The position numbers and the translations under genes are program-made. Positions 9,709 to 18,845 of a stretch of 64,000 bases of DNA are shown here, piece by piece. Origin of the DNA: Rhodoferax lithotrophicus (GTDB lineage Bacteria; Pseudomonadota; Gammaproteobacteria; Burkholderiales; Burkholderiaceae_C). Under the pieces are notes generated by a model. It was given only the letters and a program-made list of their open reading frames with translations, searched no databases and was not told the DNA's origin. Position 1 is the stretch's first letter. Each line of letters starts with the position of its first letter. The DNA is taken from contig NZ_AP024238.1 in assembly GCF_019973615.1 (NCBI RefSeq), forward strand, positions 3,555,989 to 3,619,988, given 5' to 3'.

Positions 9709-11514
9709 ATGACTGCAACCTCCAAACTTACCACGCGCAAATTTGATGTCGTCATCATTGGCGCAGGCGGCGCGGGTATGAGCGCGTCGCTGCAATTGGC
9801 CAACGCAGGCCTTAACGTGGCCGTTCTTTCCAAAGTTTTCCCAACACGATCACATACTGTTGCCGCTCAGGGTGGCATTGGTGCCAGCCTGGGCAACATG
9901 GCCGAAGACAACTGGCACTACCATTTTTACGACACCATCAAAGGTTCCGACTGGCTGGGTGATCAGGATGCCATTGAGTTCATGTGCCGCGAAGCCCCCA
10001 AGGTGGTGTATGAGCTGGAACACTTCGGCATGCCGTTTGACCGTAACCCGGACGGCACCATTTACCAACGTCCATTTGGAGGCCACTCCAGCAACTACGG
10101 TGAAAAACCGGTGCAACGCGCTTGTGCTGCTGCTGACCGCACGGGTCATGCCATGCTTCACACGCTGTATCAACAAAACGTCAAGGCGCGAACCAATTTC
10201 TTTGTGGAATGGATGGCGCTCGACCTGATTCGCGATGTGGATGGCGATGTGGTGGGTGTTACCGCCCTCGAAATGGAAACCGGTGAAGTTCACATCCTGC
10301 AAGCCAAAAGCGTCATGATGGCCTCCGGTGGCGCAGGACGTATTTTTGCAGCTTCCACCAATGCGTTCATCAACACAGGTGACGGTCTTGGCATGGCAGC
10401 CCGCGCGGGTATCCCCTTGCAAGACATGGAATTCTGGCAATTTCACCCCACCGGCGTGCACGGGGCCGGTGTGCTTCTGACTGAAGGTTGCCGTGGCGAA
10501 GGGGCCATTTTGCGCAACAGCAATGGCGAGCGCTTCATGGAGCGCTATGCCCCCACGATGAAGGATTTGGCACCCCGTGATTTCGTGTCGCGCTGCATGG
10601 ATCAGGAAATCAAGGAAGGACGTGGATGCGGCCCCAACAAGAATTACATCAACCTGGACATGACACACTTGGGCGCAGACACCATCGCTCTGCGGCTGCC
10701 CAGTGTGCAAGAAATTGGTCACAACTTTGCCAACGTGGACATCACCAAAGAGCCTATCCCGGTGATTCCAACCAACCACTATCAGATGGGCGGGATTCCG
10801 AGCAGCATCAGTGGTCAGGTGGTTGTTCCCGATGGCACAGGTGCACAAAAAGTTGTCAATGGGCTGTACGCAGTCGGTGAGTGCTCTTGCGTAAGCGTCC
10901 ACGGTGCCAACCGCCTGGGCACCAACTCCCTGCTCGACATTGTTGTGTTTGGTCGTGCGGCTGGCCTGCACATCATTGAATTCAACAATAAAAACAAAGA
11001 GCACAAACCTTTGCCCGAAAACGCAGCCGATATTTCCCTGGAACGGCTCAATCGCCTGAATTCAGCGAAAACAGGTGAATACGCGCAGACCGTGGCCAAC
11101 GACATGCGTGACATCATGCAACAGCACGCCAGCGTGTTCCGCACTCAAGCCAGTATGGACGAAGGTGTCGTCAAAATTGGCAAACTAAGAGAGCGTGTTG
11201 GCAACATTACCCTCGCCGACAAATCCAATGTGTTCAACACCGCGCGCATTGAAGCGCTTGAAGTTGAAAACATGATTGAAGTTGCCCAAGCAACCATGGT
11301 CTCAGCTGCTGCGCGCCATGAATGCCGTGGTGCGCATAGTGTGCTGGACTACGACCGCCCGGCAGATGACCCAAGCTGCCCACTGGGCCGCGACGATACC
11401 AACTGGCTCAAACACACCTTGTGGGACAGCGCCACCAACAGTCTGAGCTACAAGTCGGTCAACCTCAAGCCGCAAACTGTGGCATCTATTCCACCCAAGG
11501 TTCGCACATTCTGA
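9709..11514 (+). CDS. sdhA: Succinate dehydrogenase flavoprotein subunit
   Basis: Catalytic flavoprotein of complex II (601 residues), oxidising succinate to fumarate. The FAD-binding Rossmann motif is VVIIGAGGAGMSASLQLA; the FAD-linked His lies in TRSHTVAAQGGIGASLGN; active-site residues occur in QFHPTGVHGAG and HGANRLGTNSLLDIVVFGRA; the C terminus ends with SLSYKSVNLKP. The start at 9709 (MTATSK) is chosen over an upstream in-frame GTG because it matches the family start. It is the third gene of the operon. Confidence 0.97.
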   Translation: MTATSKLTTRKFDVVIIGAGGAGMSASLQLANAGLNVAVLSKVFPTRSHTVAAQGGIGASLGNMAEDNWHYHFYDTIKGSDWLGDQDAIEFMCREAPKVVYELEHFGMPFDRNPDGTIYQRPFGGHSSNYGEKPVQRACAAADRTGHAMLHTLYQQNVKARTNFFVEWMALDLIRDVDGDVVGVTALEMETGEVHILQAKSVMMASGGAGRIFAASTNAFINTGDGLGMAARAGIPLQDMEFWQFHPTGVHGAGVLLTEGCRGEGAILRNSNGERFMERYAPTMKDLAPRDFVSRCMDQEIKEGRGCGPNKNYINLDMTHLGADTIALRLPSVQEIGHNFANVDITKEPIPVIPTNHYQMGGIPSSISGQVVVPDGTGAQKVVNGLYAVGECSCVSVHGANRLGTNSLLDIVVFGRAAGLHIIEFNNKNKEHKPLPENAADISLERLNRLNSAKTGEYAQTVANDMRDIMQQHASVFRTQASMDEGVVKIGKLRERVGNITLADKSNVFNTARIEALEVENMIEVAQATMVSAAARHECRGAHSVLDYDRPADDPSCPLGRDDTNWLKHTLWDSATNSLSYKSVNLKPQTVASIPPKVRTF

Positions 11515-11568
11515 TAATTTGCCGTAAAAACCTTGCGCGTTGTCCCCCTATGACCCAGAAAGCAAATC

Positions 11569-12273
11569 ATGGCTAAACGTATTATTCAAATTTACCGCTA
11601 CAACCCCGATACCGACAGCAAACCCTACATGCAGACCATTGAGATTGAACTTGATGGCACTGAGCGCATGTTGCTTGATGTATTAACCAAACTCAAAGCG
11701 GTTGACCCAACCATTTCGTACAGACGCTCATGCCGTGAAGGCATTTGTGGTTCCGACGCAATGAATATCAATGGAAAGAATGGTTTGGCCTGTCTGGTCA
11801 ATATGCGGACATTACCGGAAACCATCGTGCTCAAGCCTCTGCCAGGCCTGCCGGTTGTTCGGGATTTGATCGTGGACATGACGCTGTTTTTCAAGCAGTA
11901 CCATTCGATCAAACCTTATCTGGTGAATGACACTCGTCCTCCGGAAAAAGAACGTCTGCAAAGTCCAGAAGAGCGCGAAGAACTCAATGGCCTGTACGAA
12001 TGTATTTTGTGTGCCAGCTGCTCCACCAGTTGCCCAGTGTTCTGGTGGAATCCTGACAAGTTTGTCGGCCCAGCAGGTTTGCTACAAGCGTATCGCTTTA
12101 TTGCAGACAGCCGTGATGCTGCAACCAGTGAGCGCCTGGACAATTTGGAAGACCCGTACCGCCTGTTCCGTTGTACCACCATCATGAATTGCGTAGACGT
12201 TTGCCCGAAAGGCTTAAATCCCACCAAGGCTATCGGCAAGATCAAGGAACTGATGGTGCGTCGCGCCATCTGA
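11569..12273 (+). CDS. sdhB: Succinate dehydrogenase iron-sulfur subunit
   Basis: Electron-transfer subunit of complex II (234 residues). All three clusters have their cysteine sets: [2Fe-2S] in SCREGICGSDAMNINGKNGLAC, given here as SCREGICGSDAM and NGLAC, [4Fe-4S] in CILCASCSTSCPVFWW, and [3Fe-4S] in CTTIMNCVDVCPKGLNP. It passes electrons from SdhA flavin to the membrane quinone site. The gene stops 10 bases before sdhE. Confidence 0.97.
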   Translation: MAKRIIQIYRYNPDTDSKPYMQTIEIELDGTERMLLDVLTKLKAVDPTISYRRSCREGICGSDAMNINGKNGLACLVNMRTLPETIVLKPLPGLPVVRDLIVDMTLFFKQYHSIKPYLVNDTRPPEKERLQSPEEREELNGLYECILCASCSTSCPVFWWNPDKFVGPAGLLQAYRFIADSRDAATSERLDNLEDPYRLFRCTTIMNCVDVCPKGLNPTKAIGKIKELMVRRAI

Positions 12274-12283
12274 TGGCACTGAT

Positions 12284-12595
12284 ATGCAGTCACCCGGCAT
12301 GGATGCAAGCGAAGCATTGATCGATGAAAGAGCGTTAAGCAAGCTCAAATGGCGCTGCCGACGGGGCTTGTTGGAGAACGATCTTTTTATCGAGCGATTC
12401 TTCAACCGGTTTGAATCCACGCTCACTGTCAAGCAGGCGCAAGGTCTAAACGCTCTAATGGATCTAAGCGATTCCGACCTGCTGGATCTGCATCTTGGGC
12501 GTAAAACCTTACCCCAGGTTGATGCAAATCTGGTAGTCGATGAAGTCTGTGAAGTTTTAAGTATGTTGAAAGCACCACCTGAAAGGTCAAAATGA
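12284..12595 (+). CDS. sdhE: SdhE FAD assembly factor (DUF339/YgfY family)
   Basis: A 103-residue five-helix protein that assists covalent flavin attachment to SdhA. The signature [20 protein letters not shown] includes the RGxxE-type motif (CRRGLLEND) that contacts the flavoprotein. It lies between sdhB and gltA, and its stop overlaps the gltA start in an ATGA, implying translational coupling. The N terminus before [10 protein letters not shown] is about 20 residues longer than in the E. coli protein. Confidence 0.9.
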   Translation: MQSPGMDASEALIDERALSKLKWRCRRGLLENDLFIERFFNRFESTLTVKQAQGLNALMDLSDSDLLDLHLGRKTLPQVDANLVVDEVCEVLSMLKAPPERSK

Positions 12596-13902
12596 AGCTA
12601 GCTGAAAATAAAGCCACCCTGTCGTTCAGTAACGGCAGTCCCAGCGTTGATTTACCTGTCTATCAAGGCACGGTTGGGCCAGATGTCATCGACATTCGCA
12701 AGCTCTACGGTCAAACAGGTATGTTCACGTATGACCCAGGCTTTTTGTCGACCGCATCGTGCCAATCGTCGATCACGTACATTGATGGCGACAAGGGTGA
12801 ACTGCTGTACCGTGGTTATCCCATTGAGCAATTGGCAACGCAGTGCGACTATCTGGATACCTGCTACTTATTGCTGAATGGCGAATTGCCCAAACAACAA
12901 GAACGCCAAGATTTTCACAAGCTCGTCATCAACCACACTATGGTGAATGAGCAAATGCAGTTCTTCTTGCGTGGTTTCCGCCGTGACGCACACCCCATGG
13001 CCGTGTTAACCGGTTTAGTAGGGGCGTTGTCTGCGTTCTACCATGACAGTACGGACATCAACAACCCAGAACATCGCAAAATTGCAGCCATCCGTTTGAT
13101 TGCAAAAATGCCCACACTGGTCGCCATGGCCTACAAATACGGCGTGGGTCAACCTTACATGTATCCGCAAAATGATCTCAGCTACGCGGGTAATTTCTTG
13201 CGCATGATGTTTGGTACTCCATGTGAAGAATACAAGGTTAATCCAGTTCTGGAGCGTGCCTTGGATCGCATCTTCATCTTGCATGCTGATCACGAGCAAA
13301 ACGCCTCGACATCCACGGTACGCCTGTGCGGCTCTTCTGGCACCAATCCGTTTGCGGCTATTGCAGCAGGCGTAGCTTGCTTGTGGGGTCCTGCCCACGG
13401 TGGGGCCAACGAGGCCTGCTTGAACATGCTGGAAGACATTCAGCGCCAAGGCGGCATCGCCAAGGTTGGCCAGTTCATGGAACAGGTCAAAGACAAAAAT
13501 TCTGGTGTCAAGCTCATGGGTTTTGGCCATCGTGTTTACAAAAACTACGACCCACGCGCCACCTTGATGCAAGAAACCTGCAACGAAGTGCTCTCTGAAT
13601 TGGGTCTGGAAAATGATCCCCTGTTCAAACTGGCCAAAGAAGTTGAAAAAATAGCGCTGGAAGACGACTATTTTGTGCAGCGCAAGCTCTACCCGAATGT
13701 TGACTTTTACTCAGGCATCGTGCAGCGTGCCATTGGCATTCCAGTCAACTTATTCACGGGTGTCTTTACATTGGCACGTACCGTTGGCTGGATTGCTCAA
13801 CTGAACGAAATGATCAGCGACCCGGAATACAAAATTGGCCGTCCACGCCAATTGTTCGCAGGTTCTGCGACACGCAACGTCACACCTGTCGGTGACCGCT
13901 AA
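12592..13902 (+). CDS. gltA: Citrate synthase (type II, hexameric)
   Basis: Condenses oxaloacetate and acetyl-CoA to citrate, the entry step of the TCA cycle. At 436 residues it has the normal type II length. Catalytic residues are seen in [20 protein letters not shown] and [13 protein letters not shown] (His), [14 protein letters not shown] (His/Arg), and the late Asp in [15 protein letters not shown]; the C terminus [16 protein letters not shown] is typical. It ends the sdh operon, followed by a strong terminator. Confidence 0.97.
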   Translation: MKLAENKATLSFSNGSPSVDLPVYQGTVGPDVIDIRKLYGQTGMFTYDPGFLSTASCQSSITYIDGDKGELLYRGYPIEQLATQCDYLDTCYLLLNGELPKQQERQDFHKLVINHTMVNEQMQFFLRGFRRDAHPMAVLTGLVGALSAFYHDSTDINNPEHRKIAAIRLIAKMPTLVAMAYKYGVGQPYMYPQNDLSYAGNFLRMMFGTPCEEYKVNPVLERALDRIFILHADHEQNASTSTVRLCGSSGTNPFAAIAAGVACLWGPAHGGANEACLNMLEDIQRQGGIAKVGQFMEQVKDKNSGVKLMGFGHRVYKNYDPRATLMQETCNEVLSELGLENDPLFKLAKEVEKIALEDDYFVQRKLYPNVDFYSGIVQRAIGIPVNLFTGVFTLARTVGWIAQLNEMISDPEYKIGRPRQLFAGSATRNVTPVGDR

Positions 13903-13916
13903 GCCTACATACCTCT

Positions 13917-13953
13917 AAAAAACCCGCCGGCTGGCAACACCGGCGGGTTTTTT
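13917..13953 (+). terminator. Rho-independent terminator after gltA
   Basis: AACCCGCCGG and CCGGCGGGTT form a perfect 10-base stem with a 9-base loop, followed by a T-run; the preceding A-run makes it plausible in both directions. It closes sdhCDAB-sdhE-gltA and separates it from leuC. Confidence 0.93.
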
Positions 13954-14012
13954 ATTTGCAAAGAAACCTTTCCCGTAGCCGTTTAAAATCGTCCGCTTAC
14001 CAAGGAATCACA

Positions 14013-15461
14013 ATGGGACGCACCCTTTACGACAAACTTTGGGACGAACATGTCGTCCACACCGAAGAAGATGGCACTGCTTTGCTTTACATCGACCGCC
14101 ATCTGGTACACGAAGTCACCAGCCCGCAAGCTTTCGAAGGCTTGCGCCAGGCCCATCGTCAAGTTTGGCGCATCAGTTCCATCGTGGCGACCGCTGACCA
14201 CAACACCCCCACCACCGGCTGGGAACTGGGTTACGACGGCATCACCGACCCCACCAGCAAAGAACAAGTCCTCACGCTCGATGCCAACATCAAAGAATAC
14301 GGCGCGGCTGCCTATTTCCCCTTCATGTCGCGCCGCCAAGGCATCGTGCATGTGATTGGACCTGAAAACGGTGCCACCCTGCCCGGCATGACCGTTGTTT
14401 GCGGCGATTCCCACACCTCCACACATGGCGCTTTTGGCGCACTGGCCCATGGCATCGGCACCAGCGAGGTGGAACACGTCATGGCCACCCAAACCCTGCT
14501 GGCCAAAAAAGCCAAAAACATGCTGGTTCGGGTTGAGGGTGTATTACCACGCGGCTGCACTGGCAAAGACATTGTGCTGGCGGTGATTGGCAAAATTGGC
14601 ACCGCAGGTGGCACAGGCTACACCATTGAATTTGGTGGTGCAGCCATCCGCGCCTTAAGCATGGAAGGCCGCATGACGGTTTGCAACATGGCCATTGAAG
14701 CCGGTGCTCGAGCTGGCTTGGTGGCCGTAGATGAAAAAACCATTCAATATGTCAAAGGCCGTCCCTTGGCCCCAGGCTCCAACGCACCCAATACAACTGC
14801 CGCAGCCGTCGAATGGGATCAGGCCGTTGCCTACTGGCACACATTACATTCAGACCCAGACGCGTATTTTGATACGGTCATAGAGATTGATGCCTCTCAA
14901 CTCATGCCGCAGGTAACCTGGGGCACATCACCTGAAATGGTATTGGGTATCAACGACCGAGTACCAGATCCTGACCGTGAAAAAGACATCAATAAACGCA
15001 GCGCCATTGAACGTGCACTAACCTACATGGCACTTGAGCCCGGCAAAGCTCTGAACGATTTGTATGTCGACAAAGTCTTCATTGGTTCTTGCACCAATAG
15101 CCGAATTGAAGACATGCGTGAAGCCGCTGCAGTGGTGAAAACATTGGGGCGTAAAGTGGCGCCCAACATCCGCTTGGCTCTGGTGGTGCCTGGCTCCGGT
15201 TTGGTCAAAGAACAGGCTGAACGCGAAGGTTTGCACGAAATTTTCCGGGCCGCCGGTTTTGAATGGCGCGAGCCTGGTTGCTCGATGTGTCTGGCTATGA
15301 ATGCAGACCGCCTGGAACCGGGTGAACGCTGTGCATCCACCAGCAACCGCAACTTTGAAGGACGTCAGGGTGCGGGTGGGCGCACCCACCTTGTGAGCCC
15401 CGCCATGGCAGCAGCAGCAGCCATTTACGGTCACTTTGTCGATGTCAGAAAATTTGTTTAA
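14013..15461 (+). CDS. leuC: 3-isopropylmalate dehydratase, large subunit
   Basis: Catalytic [4Fe-4S] subunit of isopropylmalate isomerase (482 residues), acting with LeuD in leucine biosynthesis. Cluster cysteines occur in [17 protein letters not shown] and [29 protein letters not shown] and [18 protein letters not shown] are aconitase-superfamily signatures. The start at 14013 has AAGGAA eight bases upstream; an upstream in-frame extension to 13956 would run into the gltA terminator and is rejected. It is the first gene of leuC-ecn-leuD-leuB. Confidence 0.97.
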   Translation: MGRTLYDKLWDEHVVHTEEDGTALLYIDRHLVHEVTSPQAFEGLRQAHRQVWRISSIVATADHNTPTTGWELGYDGITDPTSKEQVLTLDANIKEYGAAAYFPFMSRRQGIVHVIGPENGATLPGMTVVCGDSHTSTHGAFGALAHGIGTSEVEHVMATQTLLAKKAKNMLVRVEGVLPRGCTGKDIVLAVIGKIGTAGGTGYTIEFGGAAIRALSMEGRMTVCNMAIEAGARAGLVAVDEKTIQYVKGRPLAPGSNAPNTTAAAVEWDQAVAYWHTLHSDPDAYFDTVIEIDASQLMPQVTWGTSPEMVLGINDRVPDPDREKDINKRSAIERALTYMALEPGKALNDLYVDKVFIGSCTNSRIEDMREAAAVVKTLGRKVAPNIRLALVVPGSGLVKEQAEREGLHEIFRAAGFEWREPGCSMCLAMNADRLEPGERCASTSNRNFEGRQGAGGRTHLVSPAMAAAAAIYGHFVDVRKFV

Positions 15462-15482
15462 TCCGTTTTTCCCAATCACCTC

Positions 15483-15614
15483 ATGAAATCGCTCATCACA
15501 TCCTTGCTGCTTATTGGCCTGTTCACACTCACAGCTTGTAACACTGTCAAAGGTGTGGGTCAGGATCTGCAAAAAGCAGGCTCAGCCATTGAAGGTGCCG
15601 TCAAGAAAAATTAA
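15483..15614 (+). CDS. Entericidin-like small lipoprotein
   Basis: A 43-residue peptide starting [19 protein letters not shown]. The lipobox is LTAC, with cleavage before Cys19, giving a mature lipopeptide of about 25 residues: [20 protein letters not shown] and a KK-rich tail. This matches the EcnA/EcnB entericidin family: Cys-Asn-Thr-x-x-Gly start, G.D...aG..ie repeat-like helix. Entericidins are membrane lipoproteins linked to a toxin/antidote pair in enterobacteria, but single-gene versions such as this have no settled role. It lies between leuC (22 bases) and leuD (9 bases), so must be co-transcribed with them. Confidence 0.88.
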   Translation: MKSLITSLLLIGLFTLTACNTVKGVGQDLQKAGSAIEGAVKKN

Positions 15615-15622
15615 ACCCTATC

Positions 15623-16273
15623 ATGCAAAAATTTAACTTACTAAAGGGCTTGGTGGCCCCCATGGATCGGGAAAATGTCGACACGGATGCCATCATTCCC
15701 AAGCAATTTCTCAAATCCATCCGTAAAACCGGTTTTGGTCAAAATCTATTTGATGAGTGGCGTTATCTGGATGCAGGTTACCCTGGCCAAGATCCTGCCA
15801 GCCGTAAACCCAACCCGGACTTTGTACTGAACCAGCCACGTTATCAGGGAGCGTCCATCCTGCTGGCGCGCAAGAATTTTGGCTGTGGCTCATCACGCGA
15901 ACATGCCCCATGGGCACTGGATCAATTTGGTTTTAGAGCCATCATTGCACCCAGTTACGCCGACATCTTCTTCAACAACAGCTTCAAAAATGGCTTGCTG
16001 CCCATTGTGCTGCCCGAGCAACAGGTTGCTCAACTGTTTGACGAAGTAGCCGCGTTTCCGGGCTATACCTTGACCATTGACCTGGAACACCAAGTCATCA
16101 TCAAACCCAATGGCGATGAACTACCCTTTGAGGTTCAGGCCTTCCGCAAATATTGTTTGATCAACGGTTTGGATGACATTGGCCTGACCTTGCGTCACGC
16201 CGAAAAAATCAAGACATTTGAAGCCCAACGTTTAGCACAAAAACCTTGGCTAACCCATACCATGCTTGCGTAA
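15623..16273 (+). CDS. leuD: 3-isopropylmalate dehydratase, small subunit
   Basis: Swivel-domain subunit (216 residues) of isopropylmalate isomerase. [20 protein letters not shown] at the N terminus and [20 protein letters not shown] carrying the substrate-binding Ser/Arg are hallmark segments. It pairs with LeuC. It starts nine bases after the entericidin-like gene. Confidence 0.97.
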   Translation: MQKFNLLKGLVAPMDRENVDTDAIIPKQFLKSIRKTGFGQNLFDEWRYLDAGYPGQDPASRKPNPDFVLNQPRYQGASILLARKNFGCGSSREHAPWALDQFGFRAIIAPSYADIFFNNSFKNGLLPIVLPEQQVAQLFDEVAAFPGYTLTIDLEHQVIIKPNGDELPFEVQAFRKYCLINGLDDIGLTLRHAEKIKTFEAQRLAQKPWLTHTMLA

Positions 16274-16302
16274 GCAACTCTACATTTAATAGCTAACAAA
16301 TC

Positions 16303-17388
16303 ATGAAAATTGCAGTTTTACCCGGTGATGGTATTGGCACCGAAATCGTGGCAGAGGCGGTTAAAGTCCTCCAGGCCCTGGACTTGAAGTTTGAGATGGA
16401 AACGGCCCTGGTCGGCGGTGCCGCCTATGAAGCCCACGGCCACCCTCTGCCCGAATCCACCTTGAAGCTTGCCAAAGAAGCCGATGCCGTGCTGTTTGGT
16501 GCCGTTGGCGACTGGAAATACGACAAGCTCGACCGCCCCCTGCGCCCGGAGCAAGCCATCTTGGGGCTGCGCAAACATCTGGGACTGTTTGCCAACTTCC
16601 GGCCAGCCATTTGTTATGAACAACTGGTGGGTGCCTCCAGCCTGAAGCCCGAGCTGATTGCGGGACTGGACATTCTGATCATCCGCGAATTGACTGGCGA
16701 TATCTATTTTGGTCAACCACGCGGGCGGCGCATCGCCACCGATGGTCACTTTCCAGGCAGCGAAGAAGCCTTTGACACCATGCGCTACAGCCGCCCTGAA
16801 ATCGAGCGCATTGCCCATGTGGCCTTCCAGGCTGCACGCAAGCGCAAGGCAGCTGGCTCCGAAGGCCGCGTCACCAGCGTCGACAAAAACAACGTGCTGG
16901 AAACCTCCCAGTTGTGGAAAGACGTGATGGTTGAGATTGGCCTGCAATACACGGACATTGCGCTGGATCACATGCTGGTCGACAACGCAGCCATGCAATT
17001 GGTCAAGGCCCCCAAGAAGTTTGACGTATTGGTCACCGGCAACATGTTTGGCGACATTTTGAGCGACGAAGCCTCCATGCTCACCGGCTCTATCGGCATG
17101 CTGCCCTCAGCCTCCATGAACGCCAACAACCAAGGCTTGTTTGAACCCAGCCACGGTAGCGCACCGGACATTGCTGGCAAAGGCATTGCCAACCCTTTGG
17201 CCACCATCTTGAGCGCGGCCATGATGCTGCGCTTCAGCCTGAACCAAGGTGCAGCGGCCGACCGCATTGAGGCTGCCGTCAAGTCTGTTCTGGAACAAGG
17301 GCTGCGCACTGCAGATATTTACAGCGCAGGCACGACCCGCGTCAGCACCCTTGAAATGGGTGATGCTGTGGTCAAGGCACTGAAATAA
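16303..17388 (+). CDS. leuB: 3-isopropylmalate dehydrogenase
   Basis: NAD-dependent oxidative decarboxylase of leucine synthesis (361 residues). [18 protein letters not shown] is the N-terminal motif; [14 protein letters not shown] and the metal-binding/dehydrogenase signature near [20 protein letters not shown] are intact. It is separated from leuD by 29 bases; that gap contains TTTAATAGCTAAC, which resembles half of the dispersed palindromic repeat but is too short to call. Confidence 0.97.
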   Translation: MKIAVLPGDGIGTEIVAEAVKVLQALDLKFEMETALVGGAAYEAHGHPLPESTLKLAKEADAVLFGAVGDWKYDKLDRPLRPEQAILGLRKHLGLFANFRPAICYEQLVGASSLKPELIAGLDILIIRELTGDIYFGQPRGRRIATDGHFPGSEEAFDTMRYSRPEIERIAHVAFQAARKRKAAGSEGRVTSVDKNNVLETSQLWKDVMVEIGLQYTDIALDHMLVDNAAMQLVKAPKKFDVLVTGNMFGDILSDEASMLTGSIGMLPSASMNANNQGLFEPSHGSAPDIAGKGIANPLATILSAAMMLRFSLNQGAAADRIEAAVKSVLEQGLRTADIYSAGTTRVSTLEMGDAVVKALK

Positions 17389-17450
17389 CAGGCATAGTGT
17401 GGGTTCAAGTAACCCAAGATGTGGATTCAATATTCTGAAAGGGTAATGTG

Positions 17451-18614
17451 ATGAAAGTTGGAAATTTGGTAGGTTTGGTCGGCTGGCGCGGCATGGTCGG
17501 TTCTGTTTTGATGGATCGCATGCAAACCGAGGGGGATTTCGCCCTGATTGAACCCGTGTTTTTTTCCACCTCCAACGCCGGGGGCGCTGCCCCGGCGTGG
17601 GCCAAAAACGAGACCACATTAAAAGATGCGTTTGACATTGACGCCCTGAAAAAATGCGACATCATCATCAGTGCCCAAGGTGGCGACTACACCACTGAGG
17701 TTTTCCCCAAATTACGCACAGCGGGCTGGACGGGCCACTGGATTGATGCGGCCTCCACCCTGCGCATGAAAGACGATGCCATCATCATCCTGGATCCGGT
17801 CAACCTGCCCGTCATCCAGTCTTCTCTAGCCAAAGGTGGCAACAACTGGATCGGCGGCAACTGTACCGTCAGCTGTATGTTGATGGGTGTGGGTGCGCTG
17901 TACAAAGCCGGTCTGGTGGAATGGATGAGCACCCAAACCTACCAGGCCGCCAGCGGCGGTGGTGCGCAACACATGCGTGAATTACTCACCCAATACGGCA
18001 CACTCAACGCCGAAGTCAAAGCCTTGCTGGATGACCCCAAATCCGCCATTCTGGAAATTGACCGCAAGGTGATCGCCAAACAACGTGCCCTGACCGCCGC
18101 AGAAACGGCCAACTTTGGTGTCCCACTGGGTGGTTCGCTGATCCCATGGATCGACAAAGACCTCGGCATTGGCAAACAATCCGATGAACCCGGTTGGGGC
18201 ATGTCGCGTGAAGAATGGAAAGGCATGGCCGAAACCAACAAGATTTTGGGTCAAGGCCCCCTGTTTGGCAGCACCGAAACACCCGTCGACGGCTTCTGTG
18301 TGCGCGTGGGAGCCATGCGCTGCCATAGTCAGGCACTCACATTCAAACTGAAAAAGAACGTACCCAGTGCGGACATTGAAGCGATGATCGCTGCCGACAA
18401 CGCCTGGGTCAAAGTAGTGCCCAACAACCGTGAAGCCACCGTGAAAGACCTGACCCCGGTAGCCGTCACCGGCACACTGAGCATACCGGTAGGCCGCATC
18501 CGCAAACTCGCCATGGGGCCAGAATATGTGGGGGCCTTCACCATTGGGGATCAACTGTTGTGGGGCGCTGCAGAACCTTTGCGCCGCATGTTGCGGATTT
18601 TGCTGGAGGCATGA
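17451..18614 (+). CDS. asd: Aspartate-semialdehyde dehydrogenase
   Basis: Reduces aspartyl phosphate to aspartate semialdehyde for lysine, methionine, threonine and cell-wall diaminopimelate synthesis (387 residues, the longer proteobacterial type). The nucleotide motif is [19 protein letters not shown]; the active-site Cys is in [12 protein letters not shown]; the catalytic His region is [17 protein letters not shown]. The ATG at 17451 is chosen over the adjacent GTG at 17448 because the ribosome site GAAAGGG is then at normal spacing. The roughly 230 bases after it hold no gene that I can support; a GAGCAAG/CTTGCTC hairpin at 18711-18732 lacks a T-run. Confidence 0.96.
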   Translation: MKVGNLVGLVGWRGMVGSVLMDRMQTEGDFALIEPVFFSTSNAGGAAPAWAKNETTLKDAFDIDALKKCDIIISAQGGDYTTEVFPKLRTAGWTGHWIDAASTLRMKDDAIIILDPVNLPVIQSSLAKGGNNWIGGNCTVSCMLMGVGALYKAGLVEWMSTQTYQAASGGGAQHMRELLTQYGTLNAEVKALLDDPKSAILEIDRKVIAKQRALTAAETANFGVPLGGSLIPWIDKDLGIGKQSDEPGWGMSREEWKGMAETNKILGQGPLFGSTETPVDGFCVRVGAMRCHSQALTFKLKKNVPSADIEAMIAADNAWVKVVPNNREATVKDLTPVAVTGTLSIPVGRIRKLAMGPEYVGAFTIGDQLLWGAAEPLRRMLRILLEA

Positions 18615-18845
18615 TGTCCTTTGCGGCCTGCCAAGATCAGCGTCTGAAGGTTTTGCAGGCCGTTGTCACACAACCACATAGAATCCAGATCGCACTTACT
18701 AAAAACTCAAGAGCAAGTTCATATGCTTGCTCAACTTGTCATGCCAAGACATTGATGTTATGGTGCTTTTTCTTGATTTAGATGACAGACCAATGACACA
18801 CATCGCAGAGGTTTGTGATGGGCGACAGAACCGGAGTAGACAAAA

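Noticed and set aside
16283..16300. TTTAATAGCTAAC before leuB as another copy of the dispersed repeat
   Set aside because: Only one arm is visible and the match is too short to separate from chance.
18711..18732. GAGCAAG/CTTGCTC hairpin after asd as a terminator
   Set aside because: It is about 100 bases from the asd stop and lacks a T-run; fimV follows on the same strand.
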